Below are positions 1-6,906 of a stretch of DNA of 21,521 nt, one piece after another (position 1 is the stretch's first letter; each line of letters starts with the position of its first letter). A program made the translations under genes and the position numbers. The notes under the pieces were generated by a model, which saw nothing but the letters and a program-made list of their open reading frames with translations, searched no databases and had not been told where the DNA came from. Source of the stretch: an uncultured Eubacteriales bacterium (lineage in GTDB: Bacteria; Bacillota; Clostridia; Oscillospirales; Acutalibacteraceae); assembly GCA_934667845.1 (NCBI GenBank), contig CAKUMQ010000045.1, forward strand, positions 1 to 21,521, written 5' to 3'.

Positions 1-30
1 AACGCGCGTGTTTTCTATCGGAATACCCGA

Positions 31-1698
31 TTATTCTATGGAGAAGATATAGTAGTAGACCGGCTGGCCGCCCGGAAGCGCCGTGACCTCAACGGCGTCG
101 CCCGCCTTGGCCTGCACGGCGGCGCAGAGCGTTTGTGCCTCTTCGTCCGTGACATTTTCACCGTAGAATATCGTGATGAAGCTGGTCTCGAGTCCCGCGG
201 AGCGGCGGGAGGCGAGCAGATTGCGCGTCATTTTCAGCGCACAGTGGGTCATGTCGTCGCCGGCAAAGGTGACTTTGCCGTTTTCCAGCACCAGCGTCTG
301 TCCCTCTTTGATGCGGTGACCGGAGAATTCGCTGTCCCGCGCCGCATAGGTGAGCTGACCGGTGTAGGTGTTGTCGGCGGCGCGCATCATGCCCATCAGA
401 TTGTCCTCGACCGAGGAATCGGGGTCAAACGCCAGCATGGCGGCGATGCCCTGCGGGATGGTGCGGGTGGGGAGAACATGCACCTTGCGGTCGGCGAGCG
501 GAATGGTCTGCTCGGCGGCAAGGATGATATTTTTGTTGTTCGGCAACACATAGACGACCTTGGCAGGCGTCGCCTCAATAGCGGAGAGAATATCGTCCGT
601 CGAGGGGTTCATCGTCTGTCCGCCGGACACGACCTGAACCGCGCCGAGGTCGTGGAACATGGCGGCAAGCCCGTCACCGGCGGCGACGGCGACAAAGCCG
701 TATTCCTCCTCCGGCTCAACGCGGGCGGGAGCCGTGGGTCCCTGTGCCTCTTCGCCCGCCCATCCGGCATTTTGGTGCTGGATGCGCATGTTTTCCACCT
801 TGACGGTCTCAAACTGCCCGTATTTCACGCCCTCGGAAAGTGCCTTGCCGGGGTCGTTGGTGTGGACATGCACCTTGATGATCTCGTCGTCATCCACCAC
901 AACCACGCAGTCGCCGATGGATTCCAGATACGCACGCAGACGCAGCGGGTCGAGATCTTCATTTTTGTTCCGCTGCACAATAAATTCGGTGCAGTAGGCA
1001 AATGTGATCTCTGTCTCAAAGGAACCGGCGGCAGAGACGGCTTTTGTCTCCGTCTTTTCGCCCGCTTCCTCGCCGGCAGCCACCGCGCCGCCGTGGAACA
1101 CGTCGCGCATAGCCTCGGCAATGACCAGAAAGCCCTTGCCGCCGGCATCGACGACACCGGCTTTTTTCAGTGTGGGCAGCAGATCGGGCGTACGCGCAAG
1201 CGAAGCCGCCGCTTCCTCGCAGATGACATCCCAGACTGCGGCAAAATCCGCCTCGGGCTGCTCCTTGGCAAAGGTGCGGCCCTTTTCCGCCGCCTCGCGG
1301 GCGACGGTCAGAATCGTGCCCTCCGTCGGCTTCATAACCGCCTTGTAAGCGGCGGTGACGCCCAGCCCGAGCGCCTCCGCCAGATCGGCGCCGGAGGCTT
1401 CGGTCTTGCCCTTCAGCCCCTTGGAGAAGCCGCGGAACAGCAGCGACAGAATGACGCCGGAATTGCCGCGCGCACCGCGCAGCATCGCCGACGCGGTCAC
1501 GTCCGCTACCTCGGTGACGGTGGGATCGGCGAGCCGCTCAAGCTCGCGGCGGGCGGCGGAGATGGTCATGGACATATTGGTGCCGGTGTCTCCGTCGGGG
1601 ACGGGAAATACGTTGAGCTCATCGACCGCCTGTTTCTGGGCAGCCAGAGTATTGGATGCCGAGATAACGGCATCGCGCAGTAATTTTCCTTGGATCAC
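31..1698 (-). CDS. fakA: DAK2-domain fatty acid kinase (FakA/YloV family)
   Basis: A 555-residue protein, the usual length for the FakA/YloV family. The N-terminal DhaL-like kinase domain (about residues 1-200) carries the nucleotide/Mg signature VPDGDTGTNM (Asp35, Asp37, Thr38, Asn41). The rest matches the middle and C-terminal regions of the family. In the family, FakA phosphorylates fatty acids presented by a DegV-type FakB carrier at the cytoplasmic side, feeding exogenous fatty acids into phospholipid synthesis. No fakB is in the window. The start is GTG at 1698, supported by AAAGGAG about ten bases upstream; no better ATG is nearby. It follows the Asp23/YloU gene by 37 nt with no terminator between, the conserved yloU-yloV pairing of Bacillota. 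The family assignment is secure; the substrate is inferred from family knowledge. Confidence 0.93.
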   Translation of the reverse strand: MIQGKLLRDAVISASNTLAAQKQAVDELNVFPVPDGDTGTNMSMTISAARRELERLADPTVTEVADVTASAMLRGARGNSGVILSLLFRGFSKGLKGKTEASGADLAEALGLGVTAAYKAVMKPTEGTILTVAREAAEKGRTFAKEQPEADFAAVWDVICEEAAASLARTPDLLPTLKKAGVVDAGGKGFLVIAEAMRDVFHGGAVAAGEEAGEKTETKAVSAAGSFETEITFAYCTEFIVQRNKNEDLDPLRLRAYLESIGDCVVVVDDDEIIKVHVHTNDPGKALSEGVKYGQFETVKVENMRIQHQNAGWAGEEAQGPTAPARVEPEEEYGFVAVAAGDGLAAMFHDLGAVQVVSGGQTMNPSTDDILSAIEATPAKVVYVLPNNKNIILAAEQTIPLADRKVHVLPTRTIPQGIAAMLAFDPDSSVEDNLMGMMRAADNTYTGQLTYAARDSEFSGHRIKEGQTLVLENGKVTFAGDDMTHCALKMTRNLLASRRSAGLETSFITIFYGENVTDEEAQTLCAAVQAKAGDAVEVTALPGGQPVYYYIFSIE

Positions 1699-1735
1699 GG
1701 TGAAAGCACTCCTTTATTCCGCAGAGGCGGCACAA

Positions 1736-2089
1736 TTATTCCTGCTTCATTTCGTCAACAAAGACGTTGACCTTTTTCACGGTAAGACCGGTGGCTTCTT
1801 CCACGGTATACCGCACTTTATTGACGATGCTCTGCGCGATCGCCGCAATGTTCAGTCCGAAGATCACGGCAATGTGCAGATCAATGATCAGTTTTCCGTT
1901 TTCGCTGCGGACACGCACGCCGTCGTCGGTATGAGAGCGGCGGGAGAACACGGAGCGCAGCCCCTGACGGGTGCCGCTTTTGGTCATTCCCGCCACGCCG
2001 TAGCAGGAGGAGGCCGCCAATCCGATCAGATAGGAGAAATATGCCTGTGAGATCTCAATGGTGCCCAGGTGGTTTTCGATCGTAATCAT
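1736..2089 (-). CDS. Asp23/Gls24 (YloU-type) envelope stress protein
   Basis: A 117-residue protein that fits the Asp23/Gls24 family end to end. It opens with an NHLGTIEIS-like segment and has the conserved AxxCYGVAGM motif and the central LIIDLHIAVIFG strand. These are small cytoplasmic proteins, some membrane-associated, linked to envelope homeostasis or alkaline stress. The exact biochemical role of the YloU subgroup is unknown. The gene lies 21 nt after the solute-binding protein gene and 37 nt before fakA, so the three are probably cotranscribed from the promoter near 3673-3701. The start at 2089 has only a modest ribosome-binding site (AAAGG about 13 bases upstream), which suggests translation partly depends on ribosomes arriving from the gene upstream. 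Confidence 0.9.
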   Translation of the reverse strand: MITIENHLGTIEISQAYFSYLIGLAASSCYGVAGMTKSGTRQGLRSVFSRRSHTDDGVRVRSENGKLIIDLHIAVIFGLNIAAIAQSIVNKVRYTVEEATGLTVKKVNVFVDEMKQE

Positions 2090-2110
2090 ATCGGTTCACA
2101 CGCCTTTCTG

Positions 2111-3634
2111 TCAATACGTTTTCCAGGTCTCCACCCCGTCGTAGGGGTCAAGCAGCCCGGGAGTTATCTGACGGCAGGACCGCTTAAAAGCAGCCATGCC
2201 CTTTTGCCAATTTAAGGGGATAAACGGCAGTTCCTTATCAAAATCGGCGAGGAACTGCGCCGGCGTCATTTTGCCTGCACGGTAGGCGGTGTAGGCGGTT
2301 TTGGCATCCGAACGGATGCCGTAGGCGGTGCCGCCGCCAGTGGAGAAAAAGCTGTGCAGACTGCCGTCCGCCGGGATACGCACTTCGCCGAGATAGAGGT
2401 CAAATTTTTTGGCTTTGACCGCCTTCAGATAGTCGGCGTACGGCTTCTCATCGACAGTGACCGTAATTCCCGCAGCGGCTGCCTGCACCTTGATCAGTGC
2501 GGCGCTGCGGATGCGGAACGGGTTGTCGGCGTTGACAAGAAGCGTCAGCGAAAGCGGCTTTGCCCCCGCCTTATCGGTGGAGAGACCGGTGGAAAACCCG
2601 GCGGCGGAGAGCAGCTCTTTGGCAGCCTCGGCATCGGCCTCGGAGGTAAGCAGCGGCAGTCCCTCCGCCTGCATATATGCTGCCAGCGGGTGAAAGGGCG
2701 CCGTTGCCTCGCGGGCATAGCCGCTGCACCCATCCGAAGCCAGGAGCTTGCGGTCAACGGCGCTGGAGAGCGCCTGTCTGACCGCCGGCTTTTGCAGCGC
2801 GGTGCGGGAGGCATTGACGCCGAGAAAAATCAGATAGGGGATATCGACGGATACGCTCGCCGCCGTGGTGTGCGGTATGCTGCCGCCGTAGAGGTCGGAA
2901 AACAGATAGGTCAGTGTGCCGTTTTCGAGCGCGTGGACGGCGGCACTGCTGTCGGAGACCGAGACCAGCCGGATCGGTACCACGTTTGCCTTGTCCGGAG
3001 AATGGGGGTTCTGGTCAAGGCGCTCGGTGCCGACTACACGGTAGCGCCCGCTGCCGATCGGCGCGGCGCCCGCCTTGGCGGTGGATGTTCCCGATTTGAC
3101 GACCGGGAAGCTCAGACAGGCGGCATAGCCGATGTCCGCCGCCGTCAGCGTGAAGGTGACGGACTTTCCGTCTGCCGCGGCAGCGGCGGAGCGCACATTC
3201 TGCAGCAACACGGCATAGTGCGCGGAGCGCTTGGCAAGGTTGAAGGATCTGACCACGTCGGCGGCAGTTACGGCTGACCCGTCGGAAAACCGGGCGTCCG
3301 CCCGAAGCACTGCCGTCACGGCCTTATCGGCAGCCTGTACGGATGCCGCCAGCGCGGGCGACGCCGTCATGGTGCTGTCCACGCGGGTCAGTCCCTCGTA
3401 TAACAGAGAGGTGAGATCCAGATTGACGCGGGATGCGGTCAGAAACGGATCGAACGTGTCCTCGGCGTTGCAGCAGAGAGACAGCGTGCGGTCGGCTTCG
3501 GATACGGATTCCTCCGCCGAGCTTTCGGGGACAGACGGCGCGGATTCCTCCGGTTGGGAGGGGGTGCAGCCGGAAAAGGCGGTCAGGAGCAGCGTCGCTG
3601 CACAGGCAGCCGCCAGTGTTCTGGACCGTTTCAT
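2111..3634 (-). CDS. Family-5 extracellular solute-binding lipoprotein (orphan)
   Basis: A 507-residue lipoprotein of the SBP_bac_5 (peptide/nickel/oligosaccharide) family. It has an N-terminal signal with lipobox FSGC (lipidated Cys23), a Ser/Glu-rich linker to about residue 45, then the bilobal binding domain. Family hallmarks visible are SLLYEGLTR early in lobe 1, ARFSDGSAVTAADVVRSF, an IGSGRYRV segment and a PAVRQALSSAVDR helix. An in-frame ATG lies 33 nt upstream (3667), but the ATG at 3634 is preferred: it follows AGGGAGG at good spacing and begins directly with the MKRSR signal peptide. No ABC permease or ATPase genes adjoin it; it heads the operon with Asp23 and fakA instead. It either shares permeases encoded elsewhere or has another role. 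The ligand cannot be told from sequence. Confidence 0.9.
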   Translation of the reverse strand: MKRSRTLAAACAATLLLTAFSGCTPSQPEESAPSVPESSAEESVSEADRTLSLCCNAEDTFDPFLTASRVNLDLTSLLYEGLTRVDSTMTASPALAASVQAADKAVTAVLRADARFSDGSAVTAADVVRSFNLAKRSAHYAVLLQNVRSAAAAADGKSVTFTLTAADIGYAACLSFPVVKSGTSTAKAGAAPIGSGRYRVVGTERLDQNPHSPDKANVVPIRLVSVSDSSAAVHALENGTLTYLFSDLYGGSIPHTTAASVSVDIPYLIFLGVNASRTALQKPAVRQALSSAVDRKLLASDGCSGYAREATAPFHPLAAYMQAEGLPLLTSEADAEAAKELLSAAGFSTGLSTDKAGAKPLSLTLLVNADNPFRIRSAALIKVQAAAAGITVTVDEKPYADYLKAVKAKKFDLYLGEVRIPADGSLHSFFSTGGGTAYGIRSDAKTAYTAYRAGKMTPAQFLADFDKELPFIPLNWQKGMAAFKRSCRQITPGLLDPYDGVETWKTY

Positions 3635-3672
3635 GGCGCATTTCCCTCCCTGTTGACCGACTATCATTGACT

Positions 3673-3701
3673 AGTATAGCACATTCCGGCAAAATAATCA
3701 A
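3673..3701 (-). promoter_or_regulatory. Promoter of the SBP-asp23-fakA operon
   Basis: Read on the minus strand: TTGATT (3696-3701), a 17-nt spacer, then TATACT (3673-3678). The bases TGC directly before the -10 also give an extended -10. It lies about 40 nt upstream of the lipoprotein ATG at 3634 and is the only strong candidate in the intergenic region. Confidence 0.75.
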
Positions 3702-3762
3702 TATAAATCCGCAGAATCCTTTACTCGGGCGGGAAAATCTGCATGTCCGCCCGGGTGAGGAC

Positions 3763-3791
3763 TTGACGGAAAGCGGTGAACGCGGTATACT
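3763..3791 (+). promoter_or_regulatory. Promoter of the GDPD gene
   Basis: TTGACG (3763-3768), a 17-nt spacer and TATACT (3786-3791), ending 23 nt before the ATG at 3815. It is divergent from the promoter at 3673-3701, so the 180-nt gap holds two back-to-back promoters. Confidence 0.75.
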
Positions 3792-3814
3792 GAGCGCACA
3801 AAGGGGGCGGGAAA

Positions 3815-4660
3815 ATGAACGGTTGGCTGCTTGGCTGCGTGGCGGCGATCGCGGTATGGGGGTGGCTTTTGCGTCCCGCGCGGCGGACACCGCCGGAGTC
3901 GGCCGCGTTTTCCGGCTGTCTCCTCGCTCACCGCGGGCTGCACGATGCCGCCGCGGGCGTGCCGGAAAATTCGCTTGCCGCCTATGCGGCGGCGGTCAGA
4001 CACGGCGTGGGGATCGAGGCGGATGTGCGGCTGACGGCGGACGGTGAGGTGATCTGCTTTCACGACGGCGAGCTGTCCCGCCTGTGCGGCAGCTCCGGAC
4101 GGCCGGAGGAATATACGCTTGCGGAGCTGTCAAAATTGCGGCTTATGGGGACGGCGGAAAAAATTCCGACGCTTTCAGAGCTTTTGCAGACCGTGAACGG
4201 GCAGGTTCCGCTGCTGATCGAGTATAAGGCGAACGCCAAAAATGCTGCCGCCCTCTGCCGCGCCGCCGATCGGGTGCTTTCTGATTACGCGGGCGCGTAT
4301 CGCGTGGAGTCGTTTTACCCGGGCGTGCTTTGGTGGTACCGCCGGCATCGGCCGGAGGCGGCGCGCGGGCAGCTGGTCGGCAGCGTGTGCCGGGGCGATA
4401 AGCCGGTGCTGCCCCTATTGCTGCTGGGGACGCTGCTCAGCAATGTGCTGACGCGGCCGGATTTTCTTGCCGTTTCTTGCCGCCGCCCGCCGACCCCCGC
4501 CGTTGCGCTCTGCTGTCGGCTGGGGGCGGAGCGGATCGTGTGGACGGTAACCGGGCCGTCGGCGCTTCGCCGCGCGGCGGAAAGGGCGGACGGCGTGATC
4601 TTTGAGGGATTTCTGCCGTCGGATAGCGAAAAAACGGAAAACAGCCGCCCGGCACCGTGA
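3815..4660 (+). CDS. Membrane-anchored glycerophosphodiester phosphodiesterase
   Basis: A 281-residue protein with one N-terminal hydrophobic segment (about residues 3-19), then a GDPD TIM-barrel domain. Visible signature residues are HRG (His39) with a following PENS, the metal-binding pair Glu68 and Asp70 (GIEADVRLTADG), His83 in CFHD, and a LIEYKA strand supplying the next acidic ligand. The family hydrolyses glycerophosphodiesters to glycerol-3-phosphate and an alcohol. In Gram-positives it can act on phospholipid or teichoic-acid degradation products. The start is ATG at 3815, preceded by AAGGGGGCGGG. The gene is monocistronic: a promoter sits just upstream and its stop codon lies inside a terminator hairpin. 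Whether the catalytic domain faces in or out is not determined; the single N-terminal helix and short charged tail allow either. Confidence 0.88.
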   Translation: MNGWLLGCVAAIAVWGWLLRPARRTPPESAAFSGCLLAHRGLHDAAAGVPENSLAAYAAAVRHGVGIEADVRLTADGEVICFHDGELSRLCGSSGRPEEYTLAELSKLRLMGTAEKIPTLSELLQTVNGQVPLLIEYKANAKNAAALCRAADRVLSDYAGAYRVESFYPGVLWWYRRHRPEAARGQLVGSVCRGDKPVLPLLLLGTLLSNVLTRPDFLAVSCRRPPTPAVALCCRLGAERIVWTVTGPSALRRAAERADGVIFEGFLPSDSEKTENSRPAP

Positions 4661-4679
4661 CAGGTGGGGCGGCTGTTTT
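4641..4679. terminator. Bidirectional intrinsic terminator between GDPD and apgM
   Basis: A perfect 10-bp stem, ACAGCCGCCC (4641-4650) pairing with GGGCGGCTGT (4667-4676), with T-runs after it on the plus strand and A-runs before it that serve as T-runs on the minus strand. It serves the convergent GDPD and apgM genes. The GDPD stop codon (4658-4660) lies in the loop. Confidence 0.85.
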
Positions 4680-4694
4680 GCTGTGTCAAAAAGG

Positions 4695-5906
4695 TCAGCC
4701 GTGCAGCAGACGGTCGATCAGCGTATAGCCGACCGGAACGGTGATGCCCGTCGCGGCGGCTGCGCTTTCGGTGAAGCGGTCGGGACCGTCGGTGCGGGGC
4801 GCGCTGCTGCGGTAGAGCAGATAGGGCACCGGCTCGGAGGCATGGGTGCGGATAGACAGCGGTGTAGGGTGATCCGGCAGGATCAGCAGATCGAAATCGC
4901 CGAGCGGGGCGACTTCTTTGAGCAGCGGCACCAGAATACGGGCGTCGATGTCCTCGATGGCGCGGATCTTGTTCTGCGCCTCGCCGCGATGACCGCACTC
5001 GTCCGGTCCCTCAAGGTGAATGTAAACGAGATCCTGCCCGTCCTTCAGCTCGCGGACGGCGGCTTCGCGCTTGCCCTCATAGTTGGTGTCAATGTAGCCC
5101 GTCGCGCCCGGCACATCGCAGACGCGCATATGCGCGATGCGGGCGATGCCCTTGAGCAGATCGACGGCGGAGATCATGGAGCCTTTTACCCCGTTTTTGG
5201 CGGTGAAATCCGGCAGCTGCGGGCGCTTGCCCTGTCCCCAGAGCCAGATGGCGTTGGCAGGGCGCAGACCGCGGGCGCGGCGCGCCTCGTTGACCGGAAG
5301 CGAGGACAGCAGTGCGACGCTCTGCTCCATCATGGCACGCAGCGGAGCCGCCGCCTCGCCCTTCGGCAGATAGTCGCCGATAACGCGGCCGGTGATGTCG
5401 TGGGGCGGCGTCAGCTCGGGCAGATCCTCCCGCCCGCCGTGCCAGACGAGGCAGTGGCGGTAGTTTGTGCCGGTGTAGAAATCGAATTTGCCGCCGCCGA
5501 AATGCTTTTGCAGCACCTGAATGATCTCGTCCGCCTCGGCGGTGGAGATATCGTCGGCGCAGTAATCCTCAATGGTCAGCGCGTCATAGTCTCCGCCGCC
5601 CGAAAGTGTGACCAGATTGCAGCGGAACGCCAGATCGGTATCCGAAAGCTCCACGCCGATGTTGGCAGCCTCCAGCGGCGAGCGGCCGGTGTAGACCTCG
5701 CGTGCGTCATACCCGAGCACGGCGAGATTGGCGACGTCGCTGCCCGGCTTCATGCCGTCCTGCACGGTCTTGACCAGTCCGACCTCGCTTTTGCGCGCCA
5801 AAGCGTCCATGGCGGGCTTGTGCGCCAGCTCCATGGGCGTGTGGCCGTCAAGCCCGTCAAAGGGACGATCCGCCATGCCGTCGCAGAGCAGAATAATGTG
5901 TTTCAT
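4695..5906 (-). CDS. apgM: Archaeal-type cofactor-independent phosphoglycerate mutase
   Basis: A 403-residue member of the alkaline-phosphatase superfamily, ApgM/aPGAM branch. It interconverts 3- and 2-phosphoglycerate in glycolysis in the cytoplasm, using bound metal ions and a phosphoserine intermediate. Visible are the N-terminal metal motif LCDGMADRP (Asp9), the probable nucleophile Ser56 in PGSDVANLAVLGYD, a HLEGPDECGHRG segment, and the C-terminal LPDHPTP followed by THASEPVPYLLY. The ATG at 5906 is chosen over longer in-frame alternatives because MKHIILLCDGMAD matches the family N-terminus and AGGCGGTGATC precedes it. This type is unrelated in detail to GpmI and is common in Clostridia. 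Some family members were once annotated as phosphonopyruvate decarboxylase-related, but the motifs fit the mutase. Confidence 0.92.
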   Translation of the reverse strand: MKHIILLCDGMADRPFDGLDGHTPMELAHKPAMDALARKSEVGLVKTVQDGMKPGSDVANLAVLGYDAREVYTGRSPLEAANIGVELSDTDLAFRCNLVTLSGGGDYDALTIEDYCADDISTAEADEIIQVLQKHFGGGKFDFYTGTNYRHCLVWHGGREDLPELTPPHDITGRVIGDYLPKGEAAAPLRAMMEQSVALLSSLPVNEARRARGLRPANAIWLWGQGKRPQLPDFTAKNGVKGSMISAVDLLKGIARIAHMRVCDVPGATGYIDTNYEGKREAAVRELKDGQDLVYIHLEGPDECGHRGEAQNKIRAIEDIDARILVPLLKEVAPLGDFDLLILPDHPTPLSIRTHASEPVPYLLYRSSAPRTDGPDRFTESAAAATGITVPVGYTLIDRLLHG

Positions 5907-5941
5907 AAAGAGATCACCGCCTGTTTGATTTTTCATCTGCC

Positions 5942-5970
5942 AGTATAGCACAGATCGGCGGCGGAGTAAA
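5942..5970 (-). promoter_or_regulatory. Promoter of apgM
   Basis: Minus strand: TTTACT (5965-5970), 17-nt spacer, TATACT (5942-5947) within TGTGCTATACTG, giving an extended -10. It lies 36 nt upstream of the ATG at 5906 and is divergent from the eutS promoter. The 12-mer TGTGCTATACTG is the same in both promoters. Confidence 0.75.
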
Positions 5971-5990
5971 GCGCTTTTCGCATAAAACAC

Positions 5991-6019
5991 TTGTCAAGCG
6001 GGGCAAATTGTGCTATACT
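5991..6019 (+). promoter_or_regulatory. Promoter of eutS-eutP
   Basis: TTGTCA (5991-5996), 17-nt spacer, TATACT (6014-6019), with TGC just before the -10 (extended -10). It ends 28 nt before the GTG start of eutS. No riboswitch or hairpin leader is visible in the short 5' untranslated region. Confidence 0.8.
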
Positions 6020-6047
6020 GTTTATCTGTATCGGAGGTGTCGCACAG

Positions 6048-6407
6048 GTGGAATTACAGGATAAAATGCGGATCGTACAGGAGATCGTGCCGGGCAAGCA
6101 GATCACGCTTGCGCACATTATCGCGAATCCCGATCCGATCATCTACCGCAAGCTGGGGCTTGATCCCGCAGTGGATTATCACCGCGCCGCGATCGGCATC
6201 GTGACGCTCAGCCCGAGCGAGACCGCGATCATCGCGGGCGATGTCGCCATTAAAACGGCGGGCGTGGAGCTGGGCTTTGTGGACCGCTTCAGCGGTACGC
6301 TGATCCTGACCGGGCTGGTGTCCGAGGTCGAGGCGGCGGTCGGCGCGCTGACGGCGTACTGCCGCGACACGCTCGGGTTTACGGTCTGCCCGCTCACCCG
6401 CACCTGA
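6048..6407 (+). CDS. eutS: EutS/PduU-type microcompartment shell protein
   Basis: A 119-residue BMC-domain protein of the circularly permuted EutS/PduU class. The conserved run RIVQEIVPGKQITLAHII is followed by AAIGIVTLSPSETAIIAGD and GFVDRFSGTLILTG, close to E. coli EutS as I recall it. Such proteins form hexamers in the shell of ethanolamine or propanediol microcompartments. The start is taken as GTG at 6048: GGAGGTG (6032-6038) lies upstream at workable spacing, and the family N-terminus begins just after it. An ATG further down (MRIVQ, 6066) is possible. It overlaps eutP by one base (TGATG), so the two are translationally coupled. No eutABC, eutMNLK, pdu, aldehyde or alcohol dehydrogenase gene is present. 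The position of Gly39 in E. coli EutS, which bends the hexamer, appears to be Ala47 here. Confidence 0.93.
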   Translation: MELQDKMRIVQEIVPGKQITLAHIIANPDPIIYRKLGLDPAVDYHRAAIGIVTLSPSETAIIAGDVAIKTAGVELGFVDRFSGTLILTGLVSEVEAAVGALTAYCRDTLGFTVCPLTRT

Positions 6408-6865
6408 TGAAAAAGCTGATGCTGGTCGGCCGCAGTGAGTGCGGCAAGACCACGCTGACGCAGGCGCTGCGCGGCGAGACGATCCACTATCATAAAACGC
6501 AGTATATCAACCATTTTGACGTGCTGATCGACACGCCCGGGGAATACGCCGAAAACGGCGTGCTCGGGCGGGCGCTCGCTTTGTATTCCTATGAGGCGGA
6601 CGTTGTGGCGCTGCTGCTCAGCGCGCGGGAGCCGTATTCGCTGTACCCGCCCTGCTGCGCCGCGGCGTGCAACCGTGATGTCATCGGTATTGTGACACAG
6701 ATCGACCGCCCGGATGCCGATCCCGACCGCGCGGAGCGCTGGCTGCGGCTGGCGGGATGCCATACGGTGTTCCGGGTCTCTTCGGTCAACGGCGAGGGCG
6801 TGGCGGATGTGCTCGGCTACCTGCGGGAGCCGGGTGACCGCCTGCCGTGGGAAACAGCGGAGTGA
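6407..6865 (+). CDS. eutP: EutP/PduV family small GTPase
   Basis: A 152-residue Ras-like GTPase of the EutP/PduV family. The P-loop is GRSECGKTT (Gly8 to Thr16), the G3 motif is DTPGEY, and the NKxD-equivalent is TQID in IVTQIDRPDAD, a variant typical of the family. EutP/PduV proteins associate with microcompartments; PduV has been linked to microcompartment positioning, and kinase activity has been reported for EutP, so the role is unsettled. The ATG at 6407 overlaps the eutS stop (TGATG), giving a strict two-gene unit. A terminator-like hairpin begins just after its stop codon, separating it from apbE. Pairing with eutS strongly supports the family call. Confidence 0.92.
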   Translation: MKKLMLVGRSECGKTTLTQALRGETIHYHKTQYINHFDVLIDTPGEYAENGVLGRALALYSYEADVVALLLSAREPYSLYPPCCAAACNRDVIGIVTQIDRPDADPDRAERWLRLAGCHTVFRVSSVNGEGVADVLGYLREPGDRLPWETAE

Positions 6866-6868
6866 AAC

Positions 6869-6890
6869 GCGCGGGGATACCGCGCTTTTT
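6869..6890 (+). terminator. Terminator-like hairpin between eutP and apbE
   Basis: A six-bp all-GC stem, GCGCGG (6869-6874) with CCGCGC (6880-6885), 5-nt loop, followed immediately by TTTTT (6886-6890). It starts just after the eutP stop codon. Its short stem may allow read-through into apbE, for which no separate promoter is evident. Confidence 0.6.
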
Positions 6891-6906
6891 GTTAGGAGGG
6901 GACGGT

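Noticed and set aside
133..1683. Long open frame on the plus strand opposite fakA
   Set aside because: It is the antisense shadow of a confidently assigned gene in GC-rich DNA. Its translation is rich in Arg, Gly and His with no recognisable domain.
4602..5948. Plus-strand open frame of about 450 codons opposite apgM
   Set aside because: It is a shadow of apgM and runs through the bidirectional terminator at 4641-4679.
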